The notes beneath the pieces are model-generated. The model made no database searches. It had not been told where the DNA came from and saw only the letters and a list, made by a program, of their open reading frames with translations. Source: DATAEK01 sp036258055 (GTDB lineage: Bacteria; Acidobacteriota; Vicinamibacteria; Vicinamibacterales; 2-12-FULL-66-21). From it: a DNA stretch of 8,446 nt. The position numbers were made by a program, and so were the translations under genes. The stretch spans positions 1-8,446 of the forward strand of contig DATAEK010000135.1 of the NCBI GenBank assembly GCA_036258055.1, read 5' to 3'. Positions 1-6,360 of this stretch are shown here, one piece after another; the first letter of the stretch is position 1, and each line of letters starts with the position of its first letter.

Positions 1-408
1 TCGTTCCGCGGGCAGACGCGTCAGGCGCCACGAAGCGGCCAGCTGTCGTTCCGCTTCCTCTTCTAGTTCGACCGCAGAGCAGCCCGGAAGCCGCTCACCC
101 CTGAGCGGCTTCCGGAGTCGCCCACACCGCTTCTCGCAGAAGCTCAAAGCAGTACGATCTATCGTCCAGGCCACAGGACGGCGGGCGCTCCACCCGAAGA
201 ATCGCGCGAGGCCGATCGCCAGAAGCGGCAGCGAGTCCACGAACCCGCGGTGGCCGTAGCTCCCGCCGAACTGCCAGTCCCACCAGCTGGCGATCAGGTA
301 GGTGTTGACGGTGAGAAAGATCATCGCCGGCGGCTTTGCGACCGTGACCCGTGAACGACTTCGTATCACCGTTGGATTCACCGGAACGGTCGACATCATC
401 TTGAACAT
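1..408 (-). pseudogene. Partial/degenerate membrane protein reading frame (glycosyltransferase-like remnant)
   Basis: A minus-strand frame from an ATG at 408-406 stays open to the window edge (136 codons, no stop seen). A block at about 190-327 reads like real membrane protein: a hydrophobic stretch followed by SWWDWQFGGSYGHRGF and then a second hydrophobic stretch ending ARFF. From memory, aromatic-rich 'W..W.FGGS.G.R.F.D..P.LA' blocks like this occur near the C-terminal part of polytopic membrane glycosyltransferases (dolichyl-phosphate-mannose-mannosyltransferase-like). The flanks do not fit: about 35 residues of non-hydrophobic sequence precede the block, and after it the frame becomes Arg/Glu-rich with no further membrane helix and contains an inverted repeat. 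No Shine-Dalgarno precedes the ATG. I infer a decayed or rearranged gene fragment. It could instead be the edge of a gene continuing to the left of the window. Family assignment is tentative. Confidence 0.4.
84..115. repeat. Perfect inverted repeat, 14-bp stem with 4-nt loop (possible terminator)
   Basis: CCGGAAGCCGCTCA at 84-97 is exactly complementary to TGAGCGGCTTCCGG at 102-115, with CCCC (98-101) as the loop. The stem is GC-rich and would be very stable in RNA from either strand. Neither strand has a T-run after it, so it is not a classical intrinsic terminator. It may be a Rho-assisted terminator, a transcript-stabilising hairpin, or a small palindromic repeat unit. It lies inside the degenerate minus-strand frame, which supports that frame being non-coding here. 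Confidence 0.7.
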
Positions 409-444
409 GGCTGTTTCGGGAGCTAAACCGGCGCGTAGCCTCCA

Positions 445-450
445 AAGGAG
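445..450 (+). promoter_or_regulatory. Shine-Dalgarno for the lipoprotein gene
   Basis: AAGGAG lies 7 nt before the ATG at 458. This fixes the start at 458 rather than at the in-frame ATG at 302, which has no such site and would add a 52-residue non-signal extension in front of the signal peptide. Confidence 0.85.
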
Positions 451-457
451 CTCTCAC

Positions 458-1177
458 ATGCTGAATTCGACCATCGTGCGGACATTCGTTCCGGTGCGCA
501 GCAACGGTGTCGGTGGTCTCGCTCTCGCCCTGGCGGCGTTCGTGATCGCGTCGTGCAGCCAGCGGGGCACGCCAGTGTCGCCCACGGCAAACGGGTCGGC
601 CGCGCATCTCAGCCACGAGGACGTCACGGAATCGACGCCCAACTACAACGCGGGGGCGCACGAGGAGAAGGACTACATCGATGGGTGGTTCGACGGCAGC
701 GGCGTGCGGCTGCACTACACGAAGCTGTATTTCTGCGCGGAGCCGCCCGCAAGCGCGGCCGATACCAACTGCGAGATCGGCGCCGACGCCGGGGCCCCTC
801 CCCGCCCGGGAGAGATCCGAAAGATTTACGCCATCGCGGCAGTCGGGTTCCTACCCGCGCTGTCGACACTGGCGTGCCCTCCCGGGAGCCCCTGCCTCAA
901 TCATCCAGCCATGATCGACGCGACACGGGTGGGCGGACGCGGAAACGGCCCGGGCTTGCCGCACAGCCACATCGTGGATGAACCAGGCGGAGGATGGAGG
1001 AACACCGTGAACATCCGCGTGTTCAATGTCGACGCGTGGAACCAGATCGCGGCAGCCAAGAGTCTGGCGAAGGTGCGCGAGCTTCAAGGGGACCCGGCGA
1101 TCGGCCGGCCAGGGGTTATCAGCGCGGACACCCCGACGAACATCTTCTTCTTCATCGCCTCGTGGCAGAAAGACTAG
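458..1177 (+). CDS. Secreted lipoprotein of unknown function
   Basis: The gene encodes 239 aa, read from the ATG with a strong Shine-Dalgarno 7 nt upstream. The N-terminus has basic residues (Arg8, Arg14), a hydrophobic core at about residues 18-31 (GVGGLALALAAFVI) and a lipobox IASC with Cys33, so signal peptidase II processing and membrane anchoring are likely. The mature part starts with a Ser/Thr/Gly-rich linker and then a folded region from about residue 60. Recognisable pieces are YIDGWFDGSGVRLHYTKLYF (73-92), four further cysteines (93, 105, 140, 146) that could form two disulfides, and a PHSHIVDE segment (168-175) whose two histidines might bind metal. I recognise no named domain and assign no function. 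It runs in the same direction as the catabolic operon but is separated from it by 95 nt, so there is no clear functional link. Confidence 0.85.
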   Translation: MLNSTIVRTFVPVRSNGVGGLALALAAFVIASCSQRGTPVSPTANGSAAHLSHEDVTESTPNYNAGAHEEKDYIDGWFDGSGVRLHYTKLYFCAEPPASAADTNCEIGADAGAPPRPGEIRKIYAIAAVGFLPALSTLACPPGSPCLNHPAMIDATRVGGRGNGPGLPHSHIVDEPGGGWRNTVNIRVFNVDAWNQIAAAKSLAKVRELQGDPAIGRPGVISADTPTNIFFFIASWQKD

Positions 1178-1272
1178 CCCCAGACTGAACCAGGCTCCGC
1201 GAGCGGTTTCGTCGTCTATCGTAAACGCCCGCCGCTGACGTATCCTTGCACTCCTTTGCGGAGGCGCGCGGA
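1178..1272 (+). other. Spacer upstream of the catabolic operon
   Basis: This 95-nt gap separates the lipoprotein stop from the operon's first start codon. I see no convincing -35/-10 pair, no strong terminator hairpin with a T-run, and no obvious operator palindrome. The only clear signal is the ribosome binding site near its end. If the operon has its own promoter it must lie here or within the lipoprotein gene; read-through from the lipoprotein gene is also possible. Confidence 0.5.
1260..1264 (+). promoter_or_regulatory. Shine-Dalgarno deciding a TTG start for the monooxygenase gene
   Basis: GGAGG is placed 8 nt before TTG at 1273. Starting there gives a protein beginning MKVAVIGGGPAG, the usual N-terminus of FAD-dependent monooxygenases, where the first beta-strand follows the start directly. 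The in-frame TTG at 1246 has no ribosome binding site and would add nine unconserved-looking residues. Confidence 0.75.
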
Positions 1273-3597
1273 TTGAAGGTTGCGGTGATCGGCGGCGGGC
1301 CGGCTGGGCTCTATTTCGGGCTCCTCCTCAAGAAGGCCCGCCCGCAGACGTCGATCACTGTCGTCGAGCGCAATCGCCCCGACGACACGTTCGGCTGGGG
1401 TGTGGTGTTCTCGGATCAGACGCTCGAGAACTTCCGGGCCGCTGATCCAGAGACCTACGACCAGATCACCTCGAGCTTCGCTCATTGGGACGACATCGAC
1501 GTTCACGTCCATGATCGGGTGATCACCTCGAGCGGTCACGGTTTCGCCGGCATCGCTCGCAGGAAGCTCCTGCACATCCTGCAGGAGCGGGCAGCCGGAC
1601 TGGGCGTGACGCTGCGGTTTCAGACGGAGGTCGCCGACGAGAGCGACCTCCCCCGTCTCGGCCTGACCGACCTGGACCTGATCGTCGCGGCCGATGGCGC
1701 GAACAGCAGCATCCGGGCGCGGCACGCCGCGCACGTCCACCCTGATCTCGATGTCCGCTCGGCCCGATACATCTGGCTCGGGACGACGTTTCCCTTCGAG
1801 GCCTTCACCTTCTATTTCGTCGAGAACGATCACGGCGTGTTCCAGGCGCACTGCTATCGCTTCGATGAGAGCACGTCGACCTTCATCGTCGAATGCGACG
1901 AGCAATCGTGGCGGAGCGCCGGTTTCGATCGACTGGATCTCGAGCACACGATCGCGGCCTGCGAGCAGCTGTTCGGGCGGTGGCTCGCCGGGCACCGGTT
2001 GATGTCCAACGCGCGCCACTTGTCTGCACCATGGTCGACGTTCGTCCGGGTGCGCAATCAGGCCTGGTTCCACGAGAACATCGTTCTCATCGGCGACGCG
2101 GCGCACACCGCGCACTTCTCGATCGGATCCGGCACGAAGCTGGCGATGGAAGATGCCATTGCGCTCGCCCGCGAAGTGGCGTCCGGTCGTCCGTTGCCGG
2201 AGGCGCTTTCAGCCTACCAGGACGATCGAATGACGGAAGCGCTCCGGCTGCAGAATGCCGCGCGGAACTCCATGGAGTGGTTCGAGCATGTCCGGCGCTA
2301 CATCTCGATGGATCCCGAGCAGTTCACCTACTCGCTGCTCACGCGCAGTCAGCGCGTGAGCCACGAGAACCTTCGGCTGCGCGATCCGACATATCTTGGC
2401 GGCGTCGAGCGATGGTTCGCCGCGAGGACCACGACGCGGCCTTCGACGCCGTCGTTGCGGACCGCGGACGAGCCCAGCCCGTCATCTCCGCCGCCTCCCA
2501 TGTTCACGCCGTTCACCCTGCGCAACATGACGCTCGTCAACCGCGTCGTCGTCGCGCCGATGGACATGTACAGTGCCGTCGATGGAACGCCGAGCGACTT
2601 CCATCTGGTCCATCTCGGTACTCGAGCCCTTGGCGGAGCCGGTCTCGTCATCACGGAGATGGCGTGCGTATCGCCGGAAGCCCGCATCACGCTCGGCTGC
2701 GCCGGGATCTACACACCCGCTCACCTCGCTGCCTGGCGACGCATCGTCGACTTCGTGCACGCGGAGAGCCAGGCGAAGATCTGCCTGCAGCTTGGTCACT
2801 CCGGATCGAAGGGGTCGGCACGGCTGCCGTGGGAAGGTGACGATCTCGGGCTCGAATCCGAGGGTTGGGAGGTGATGGGACCATCGGCCGTGCGGTACGC
2901 CGAGGGACTTGGCATTCCGCGGCCGATGAACCGCGTCGACATGGACCACGTACGGGACGAGTTCGTGGCGGCCACGCGCATGGGCATCGAGGCGAACTTC
3001 GATATGCTCGAATTGCACTGCGCGCACGGGTACCTGCTCTCGAGCTTCATCACCCCGCTCAGCAACCAGCGGAGCGACGAATATGGCGGAACGCTGGGGA
3101 ACCGCATGCGCTACCCGATCGAAGTCTTCCGTGCAATGCGTGAGGTGTGGCCGGTGGAACGGCCGATGTCGGTTCGGATCTCGGCGACCGACTGGGTTCC
3201 GAGCGGCGTGACGGGAGACGATGCGGTCGAGATTGCCAGGGCGTTCATGGCCGCGGGCGCGGACATCATCCACGTCTCGACCGGTCAGACGTCGATCGGG
3301 GCGAAGCCGGTGTACGGACGGATGTATCAGACCCCCTTCAGCGACCAGGTTCGCAACGAGGCGCGCATTCCAACCATCGCGGTCGGCAACATCACCGAAC
3401 CGGATCAGGTCAACGCTGTGATCGCAGCCGGCCGCGCCGATTTGTGCGCGCTCGCGCGTCCGCACCTGGTCGATCCGTTCTGGACGCTTCATGCGGCGGC
3501 GGAGCTCGGCTACACCGCGCAGCACTGGCCGCGACAGTACCTCACGGGCCGGCGTCAGCTCGAACGTAATCTGGAAAGAAAGGCGTCTTTGCGATGA
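1273..3597 (+). CDS. abmA: Anthraniloyl-CoA (2-aminobenzoyl-CoA) monooxygenase/reductase, FAD hydroxylase-OYE fusion
   Basis: A 774-aa two-domain flavoprotein. Residues 1 to about 384 are a class A FAD monooxygenase: GGGPAG at 7-12 (Rossmann), DG motif AADGANSSIR at 139-148, and FAD-ribityl motif VLIGDAAHTAH at 271-281. A Ser/Thr/Pro-rich linker (about 385-409) leads to an Old Yellow Enzyme-type FMN reductase at 410-774, with FTPFTLRNMTLVNRVVVAPM at 411-430, the substrate His pair H582/H585 in LHCAHGYLL, and NQRSDEYGG at 598-606. This architecture and length match the 87-kDa ACMR of Azoarcus evansii. That enzyme hydroxylates 2-aminobenzoyl-CoA with O2 and NADH, then reduces the product to 2-amino-5-oxocyclohex-1-ene-1-carbonyl-CoA. 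Closely related proteins are often annotated salicylyl-CoA 5-hydroxylase; the neighbouring ligase and RidA domain favour the amino substrate, by inference. It is the first gene of the operon, with a TTG start, and overlaps the SDR gene by 4 nt. The symbol follows the Azoarcus cluster. Confidence 0.9.
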   Translation: MKVAVIGGGPAGLYFGLLLKKARPQTSITVVERNRPDDTFGWGVVFSDQTLENFRAADPETYDQITSSFAHWDDIDVHVHDRVITSSGHGFAGIARRKLLHILQERAAGLGVTLRFQTEVADESDLPRLGLTDLDLIVAADGANSSIRARHAAHVHPDLDVRSARYIWLGTTFPFEAFTFYFVENDHGVFQAHCYRFDESTSTFIVECDEQSWRSAGFDRLDLEHTIAACEQLFGRWLAGHRLMSNARHLSAPWSTFVRVRNQAWFHENIVLIGDAAHTAHFSIGSGTKLAMEDAIALAREVASGRPLPEALSAYQDDRMTEALRLQNAARNSMEWFEHVRRYISMDPEQFTYSLLTRSQRVSHENLRLRDPTYLGGVERWFAARTTTRPSTPSLRTADEPSPSSPPPPMFTPFTLRNMTLVNRVVVAPMDMYSAVDGTPSDFHLVHLGTRALGGAGLVITEMACVSPEARITLGCAGIYTPAHLAAWRRIVDFVHAESQAKICLQLGHSGSKGSARLPWEGDDLGLESEGWEVMGPSAVRYAEGLGIPRPMNRVDMDHVRDEFVAATRMGIEANFDMLELHCAHGYLLSSFITPLSNQRSDEYGGTLGNRMRYPIEVFRAMREVWPVERPMSVRISATDWVPSGVTGDDAVEIARAFMAAGADIIHVSTGQTSIGAKPVYGRMYQTPFSDQVRNEARIPTIAVGNITEPDQVNAVIAAGRADLCALARPHLVDPFWTLHAAAELGYTAQHWPRQYLTGRRQLERNLERKASLR
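2425..2499 (+). other. Interdomain linker between the monooxygenase and reductase modules
   Basis: Residues 385-409 of the fused flavoprotein are almost entirely Ser, Thr, Pro, Arg and acidic residues, ending in a run of four prolines just before the OYE domain starts at Met410. This low-complexity stretch marks the fusion boundary and is probably flexible. The ATG of Met410 (2500) has no good ribosome binding site, so separate translation of the reductase module is not supported. Confidence 0.65.
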
Positions 3598-4379
3598 CCC
3601 CGACGATCAAAGGCCAACATGCGGTCGTGACCGGTGGTGGCCGCGGGATCGGCGCCGCGATCGCGGAGGCGCTCGCCTCGCAGGGCGCACAGGTCACGCT
3701 CCTGGGCCGGACGGCGTCAGCTCTCGACGCGGCGGCGCAATCGATCAGCAACACCTACAACACGAGCGTCCACACCGGAACCTGCGACGTCACGAGGCCC
3801 GATGATGTGACTCGCGCATTCGCGGATGCGGTGCAAACCCTCGGCGCTGTGCAGATCCTGATCAACAACGCGGGCCAGGCTCACGCCGCGGCGTTCGAGG
3901 CCATCTCGCTCGACACCTGGAACCGGCTGATCGCGGTGAACCTGACCGGCACGCTGCTGTGCACACAGCAGGTGCTGCCGGCAATGCGGGCTGCGGACTT
4001 CGGGCGCATCGTCAACGTCGCGTCGACCGCTGGCTTGAAAGGATACGCCGGCCTCGCGGCGTACTGTGCCACCAAGCATGGCATCGTCGGACTGACGCGA
4101 GCGCTGGCGGCGGAAACGGCGCGAACCGGGATCACCGTCAACGCCGTCTGTCCCGGATACACCGAAGGTACGGAGATGTTCGCGATGGCCGTCGCCAATG
4201 TGATGCGTGCCAAAAGCGTGTCGCCAGACGAAGCGCGGGCCCTTCTCGCAAAGCATTCGCCGCGCCGGACACCAATCACACTGAAAGAAGTGACCGACTG
4301 CGTACTCTGGCTCTGTTCACCGGGTGCGACGGCGATCACCGGTCAGGCAATCGCCATTGCCTCCGGAGAGGTGGTGTGA
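3594..4379 (+). CDS. SDR-family dehydrogenase (probable 3-hydroxyacyl-CoA dehydrogenase of the pathway)
   Basis: A 261-aa classical short-chain dehydrogenase/reductase of normal length. It shows the dinucleotide motif TGGGRGIG at 13-20, an acidic residue Asp65 in the CDV motif, NNAG at 91-94, and a complete catalytic tetrad: Asn116, Ser144, Tyr157 and Lys161 (YCATK), followed by PG at 187-188. It should catalyse NAD(P)-dependent alcohol/ketone interconversion in the cytosol. A. evansii 2-aminobenzoate clusters carry a comparable hydroxyacyl-CoA dehydrogenase among three beta-oxidation enzymes, so I infer oxidation of a 3-hydroxyacyl-CoA or reduction of the 5-oxo group of the ACMR product. Sequence alone does not choose between these. 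Its ATG overlaps the preceding stop as ATGA (3594-3597), with AAAGG about 10 nt upstream, and its own stop overlaps the next start by 1 nt, consistent with coupled translation. Confidence 0.85.
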   Translation: MTPTIKGQHAVVTGGGRGIGAAIAEALASQGAQVTLLGRTASALDAAAQSISNTYNTSVHTGTCDVTRPDDVTRAFADAVQTLGAVQILINNAGQAHAAAFEAISLDTWNRLIAVNLTGTLLCTQQVLPAMRAADFGRIVNVASTAGLKGYAGLAAYCATKHGIVGLTRALAAETARTGITVNAVCPGYTEGTEMFAMAVANVMRAKSVSPDEARALLAKHSPRRTPITLKEVTDCVLWLCSPGATAITGQAIAIASGEVV

Positions 4380-5203
4380 TGGCCACTGCCGCTGACCTTC
4401 GGCCGCAGCATTTCGGGTGGCACGTCGAGGCTCGTGTGGCGACGATCACTCTCGACCGTCCCGAGCGCAAGAATCCTCTGACGTTCGACTCGTATGCCGA
4501 GCTCACCGACACTTTTCGGGCCTTGACGTCGATGACCGACGTGCGCGCCGTCGTGCTCACTGGCGCCGGAGGGAACTTCAGCTCTGGCGGCGACGTGCAC
4601 GAGATCATCGGTCCGCTCGTCGACATGCGCGCCAAGGGCGACACCCAGGGCCTGCTGCGCTTCACCCGCATGACCGGCGATCTGGTCAGGGCGATGCGCG
4701 CGTGTCCGCAGCCGATCGTTGCGGCGATCGACGGCATCTGCGCCGGCGCCGGCGCCATTCTCGCGATGGCCAGCGACCTGCGTCTCGGGACGTCACGCAG
4801 CAGAGTGGGATTCCTCTTCGTGCGCGTCGGCCTATCGGGCGCCGATATGGGCGCGTGCGCGATCCTGCCGCGCATCATCGGTCAGGGCCGCGCCAGCGAA
4901 CTGCTCTTCACCGGGCGCTTCATGGACGGAACCGAGGCCGAGCGTTGGGGCTTCTACAACCGGCTCGTGGAGGCGGATGTCCTGCTCTCGGAGGCCAGGA
5001 GCCTCGCGCGCAGCCTGGCTGATGGACCGTCCTTCGCGCACGGCGTCACGAAGCGATCGCTGCATGCCGAGTGGGACATGAGCGTGGACGCCGCGGTCTC
5101 TGCCGAGGCCGAGGCGCAGGCCCTGTGCATGCAGACCGAGGACTTCGTCCGGGCCTATCGCGCATTCGTGGAGAAGCGGCCGCCCTCGTTCGAGGGAGAC
5201 TGA
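4379..5203 (+). CDS. Crotonase-fold enoyl-CoA hydratase/isomerase-family protein with atypical active site
   Basis: A 274-aa member of the crotonase superfamily. The start is the ATG in TGATG (4379), with GGAGAGG just upstream. The CoA-binding and oxyanion-hole segments are present: TGAGGNFSSGGDVHE at 61-75 and GICAGAGAILAMASDLR at 119-135, then LPRIIGQGRASELLFTGR at 163-180. Aligned by eye to mitochondrial crotonase, both catalytic glutamates are missing: the Glu144 position is Ile127 and the Glu164 position is about Phe147. An aspartate, Asp156 in SGADMGA, falls where dienoyl-CoA isomerases place a catalytic Asp. Enoyl-CoA hydratase-like genes are a standard part of 2-aminobenzoate-CoA clusters. 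Here the true activity may be isomerisation, hydrolytic ring opening or C-C cleavage rather than simple hydration; that is inference. It sits between the SDR and acyl-CoA dehydrogenase genes and is probably co-translated with them. Confidence 0.85.
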   Translation: MATAADLRPQHFGWHVEARVATITLDRPERKNPLTFDSYAELTDTFRALTSMTDVRAVVLTGAGGNFSSGGDVHEIIGPLVDMRAKGDTQGLLRFTRMTGDLVRAMRACPQPIVAAIDGICAGAGAILAMASDLRLGTSRSRVGFLFVRVGLSGADMGACAILPRIIGQGRASELLFTGRFMDGTEAERWGFYNRLVEADVLLSEARSLARSLADGPSFAHGVTKRSLHAEWDMSVDAAVSAEAEAQALCMQTEDFVRAYRAFVEKRPPSFEGD

Positions 5204-5205
5204 CC

Positions 5206-6360
5206 GTGGCCGATTCGACATACCTGTCGTGGCCGTTCTTCACCGACGCGCATCGCTCGTTACAGGGCAAGCTCTGTGCGTGGCGCGATCGGGAGTTCCA
5301 GCCGAAGGACGATCGCGATCCTGCTGCCGCCTGCCGTGCCTACGTCGCGCAACTCGGGTCGGCCGGTTGGCTGAAGTACACCGTGCCTCGCGCACACGGT
5401 GGAGCACTCGACGCGCTCGACGTGCGATCGCTCTGCCTGATTCGCGAGACGCTGGGCTACGCGTCAGGCCTGGCCGAATTCGCCTTCGCGATGCAGGGGC
5501 TTGGGTCCGGACCCATCTCCCTCTTCGGATCGGAGGTGCTCAAGCGAAAGTACCTGCCCGGGGTCGCCAATGGGACGACCATCGCCGCGTTCGCAATCTC
5601 TGAAGCCGAGGCCGGCTCCGACGTCGCCGCGATGCAGACGACGGCCCGCCGCGACGGCGACTCGATCGTGATCGACGGCGAAAAGACATGGATCTCCAAC
5701 GCCGGCATCGCCAGTCATTACGTCGTCTTCTGCCGCTGGCCGGAGGGCGGCGATCGAAGCTTCATTGCTGTGATCGTCGACGCCGACGCACCCGGCCTCG
5801 ACGTCACGCACACGATCGACGTCATGGCGCCGCACCCGCTCGGCACGATTACGTTCAAGGGCTGCCGCGTGTCGTCAGATCAGGTGATCGGCGAGCCGGG
5901 CAAGGGCATGCGCGTCGCGCTCGGCACGCTGGACCTGTTCCGCACGACCGTCGGGGCAGCGGCATTGGGATTCGCGCGCCGCGCGTTCGACGAGGCGGTG
6001 GCGCACGTCCGCGAACGGCGAGCGTTCGGTCAGGCGCTGGCGGATTTCCAGCTGACGCAGGCCGCGATCGCCGACATGGCAACCGCGATCGACACCTCGG
6101 CGCTTCTCGTTTATCGCGCGGCCTGGACGCGGGACGAGGGCGCCGCCCGCGTGACACGTGAAGCGGCCATGGCCAAGCTCGTCGCCACCGAGTCAGCGCA
6201 GCAGGTCATCGACCGTGCGATTCAGCTGCTCGGCGCACGTGGGGTGGTCCACGGAGCGACCGTCGAGCGGCTCTACCGGGAGATTCGCGCGCTGCGGATC
6301 TACGAAGGCACCAGCGAGATTCAGAAGATCGTCATCGCCGGTCAGGTGCTCAGTGGCTGA
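5206..6360 (+). CDS. Acyl-CoA dehydrogenase
   Basis: A 384-aa FAD-dependent acyl-CoA dehydrogenase of typical length. The GTG start at 5206 is preceded by GAGGGAG with 7-nt spacing and lies only 2 nt after the crotonase stop. Family signatures are present: the flavin/substrate loop AFAISEAEAGSDV at 128-140, TWISNAG at 161-167 in the middle beta-domain, ERRAFGQALADFQLTQ at 270-285, and the C-terminal QLLGARGVVHG at 340-350. The catalytic base is Glu367 in IYEGTSEIQK, the position used by short- and medium-chain enzymes. It should introduce a C-C double bond alpha,beta to the thioester and pass electrons to ETF, which is not encoded here. In this pathway it likely oxidises an alicyclic or ring-opened CoA intermediate. 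Its last 8 nt overlap the ligase gene. Confidence 0.92.
   Translation: MADSTYLSWPFFTDAHRSLQGKLCAWRDREFQPKDDRDPAAACRAYVAQLGSAGWLKYTVPRAHGGALDALDVRSLCLIRETLGYASGLAEFAFAMQGLGSGPISLFGSEVLKRKYLPGVANGTTIAAFAISEAEAGSDVAAMQTTARRDGDSIVIDGEKTWISNAGIASHYVVFCRWPEGGDRSFIAVIVDADAPGLDVTHTIDVMAPHPLGTITFKGCRVSSDQVIGEPGKGMRVALGTLDLFRTTVGAAALGFARRAFDEAVAHVRERRAFGQALADFQLTQAAIADMATAIDTSALLVYRAAWTRDEGAARVTREAAMAKLVATESAQQVIDRAIQLLGARGVVHGATVERLYREIRALRIYEGTSEIQKIVIAGQVLSG

Noticed and set aside
365..410. Possible promoter for the lipoprotein gene (TTGGAT followed by AT-containing sequence)
   Set aside because: The -10 match is poor, and in GC-rich DNA of unknown sigma-factor preference such partial matches are not informative.
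302..457. 52-codon N-terminal extension of the lipoprotein
   Set aside because: There is no ribosome binding site before 302, the extension would bury the signal peptide, and a strong AAGGAG directs the ATG at 458.
95..715. 206-aa minus-strand reading frame ending at 95
   Set aside because: It lies mostly antisense to the lipoprotein gene, is Arg-rich with no recognisable motif, and has no ribosome binding site. Its last residues end inside the inverted repeat.
1190..1215. Short CCGC/GCGG hairpin after the lipoprotein gene as a terminator
   Set aside because: The stem is only 4 bp with a loop of about 2 nt and there is no T-run, so it is not supportable.
2482..3525. 347-aa minus-strand open frame inside the monooxygenase/reductase gene
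   Set aside because: It is a long antisense frame expected from GC-rich codon bias. The translation is rich in Arg, His and Asp without domain motifs, while the + strand carries clear catalytic motifs.
6158..6352. Longer ligase start overlapping the acyl-CoA dehydrogenase
   Set aside because: The extra 65 residues are an out-of-frame reading of the dehydrogenase C-terminus (Ser/Arg-rich). GTG at 6353 fits operon spacing and ligase length.
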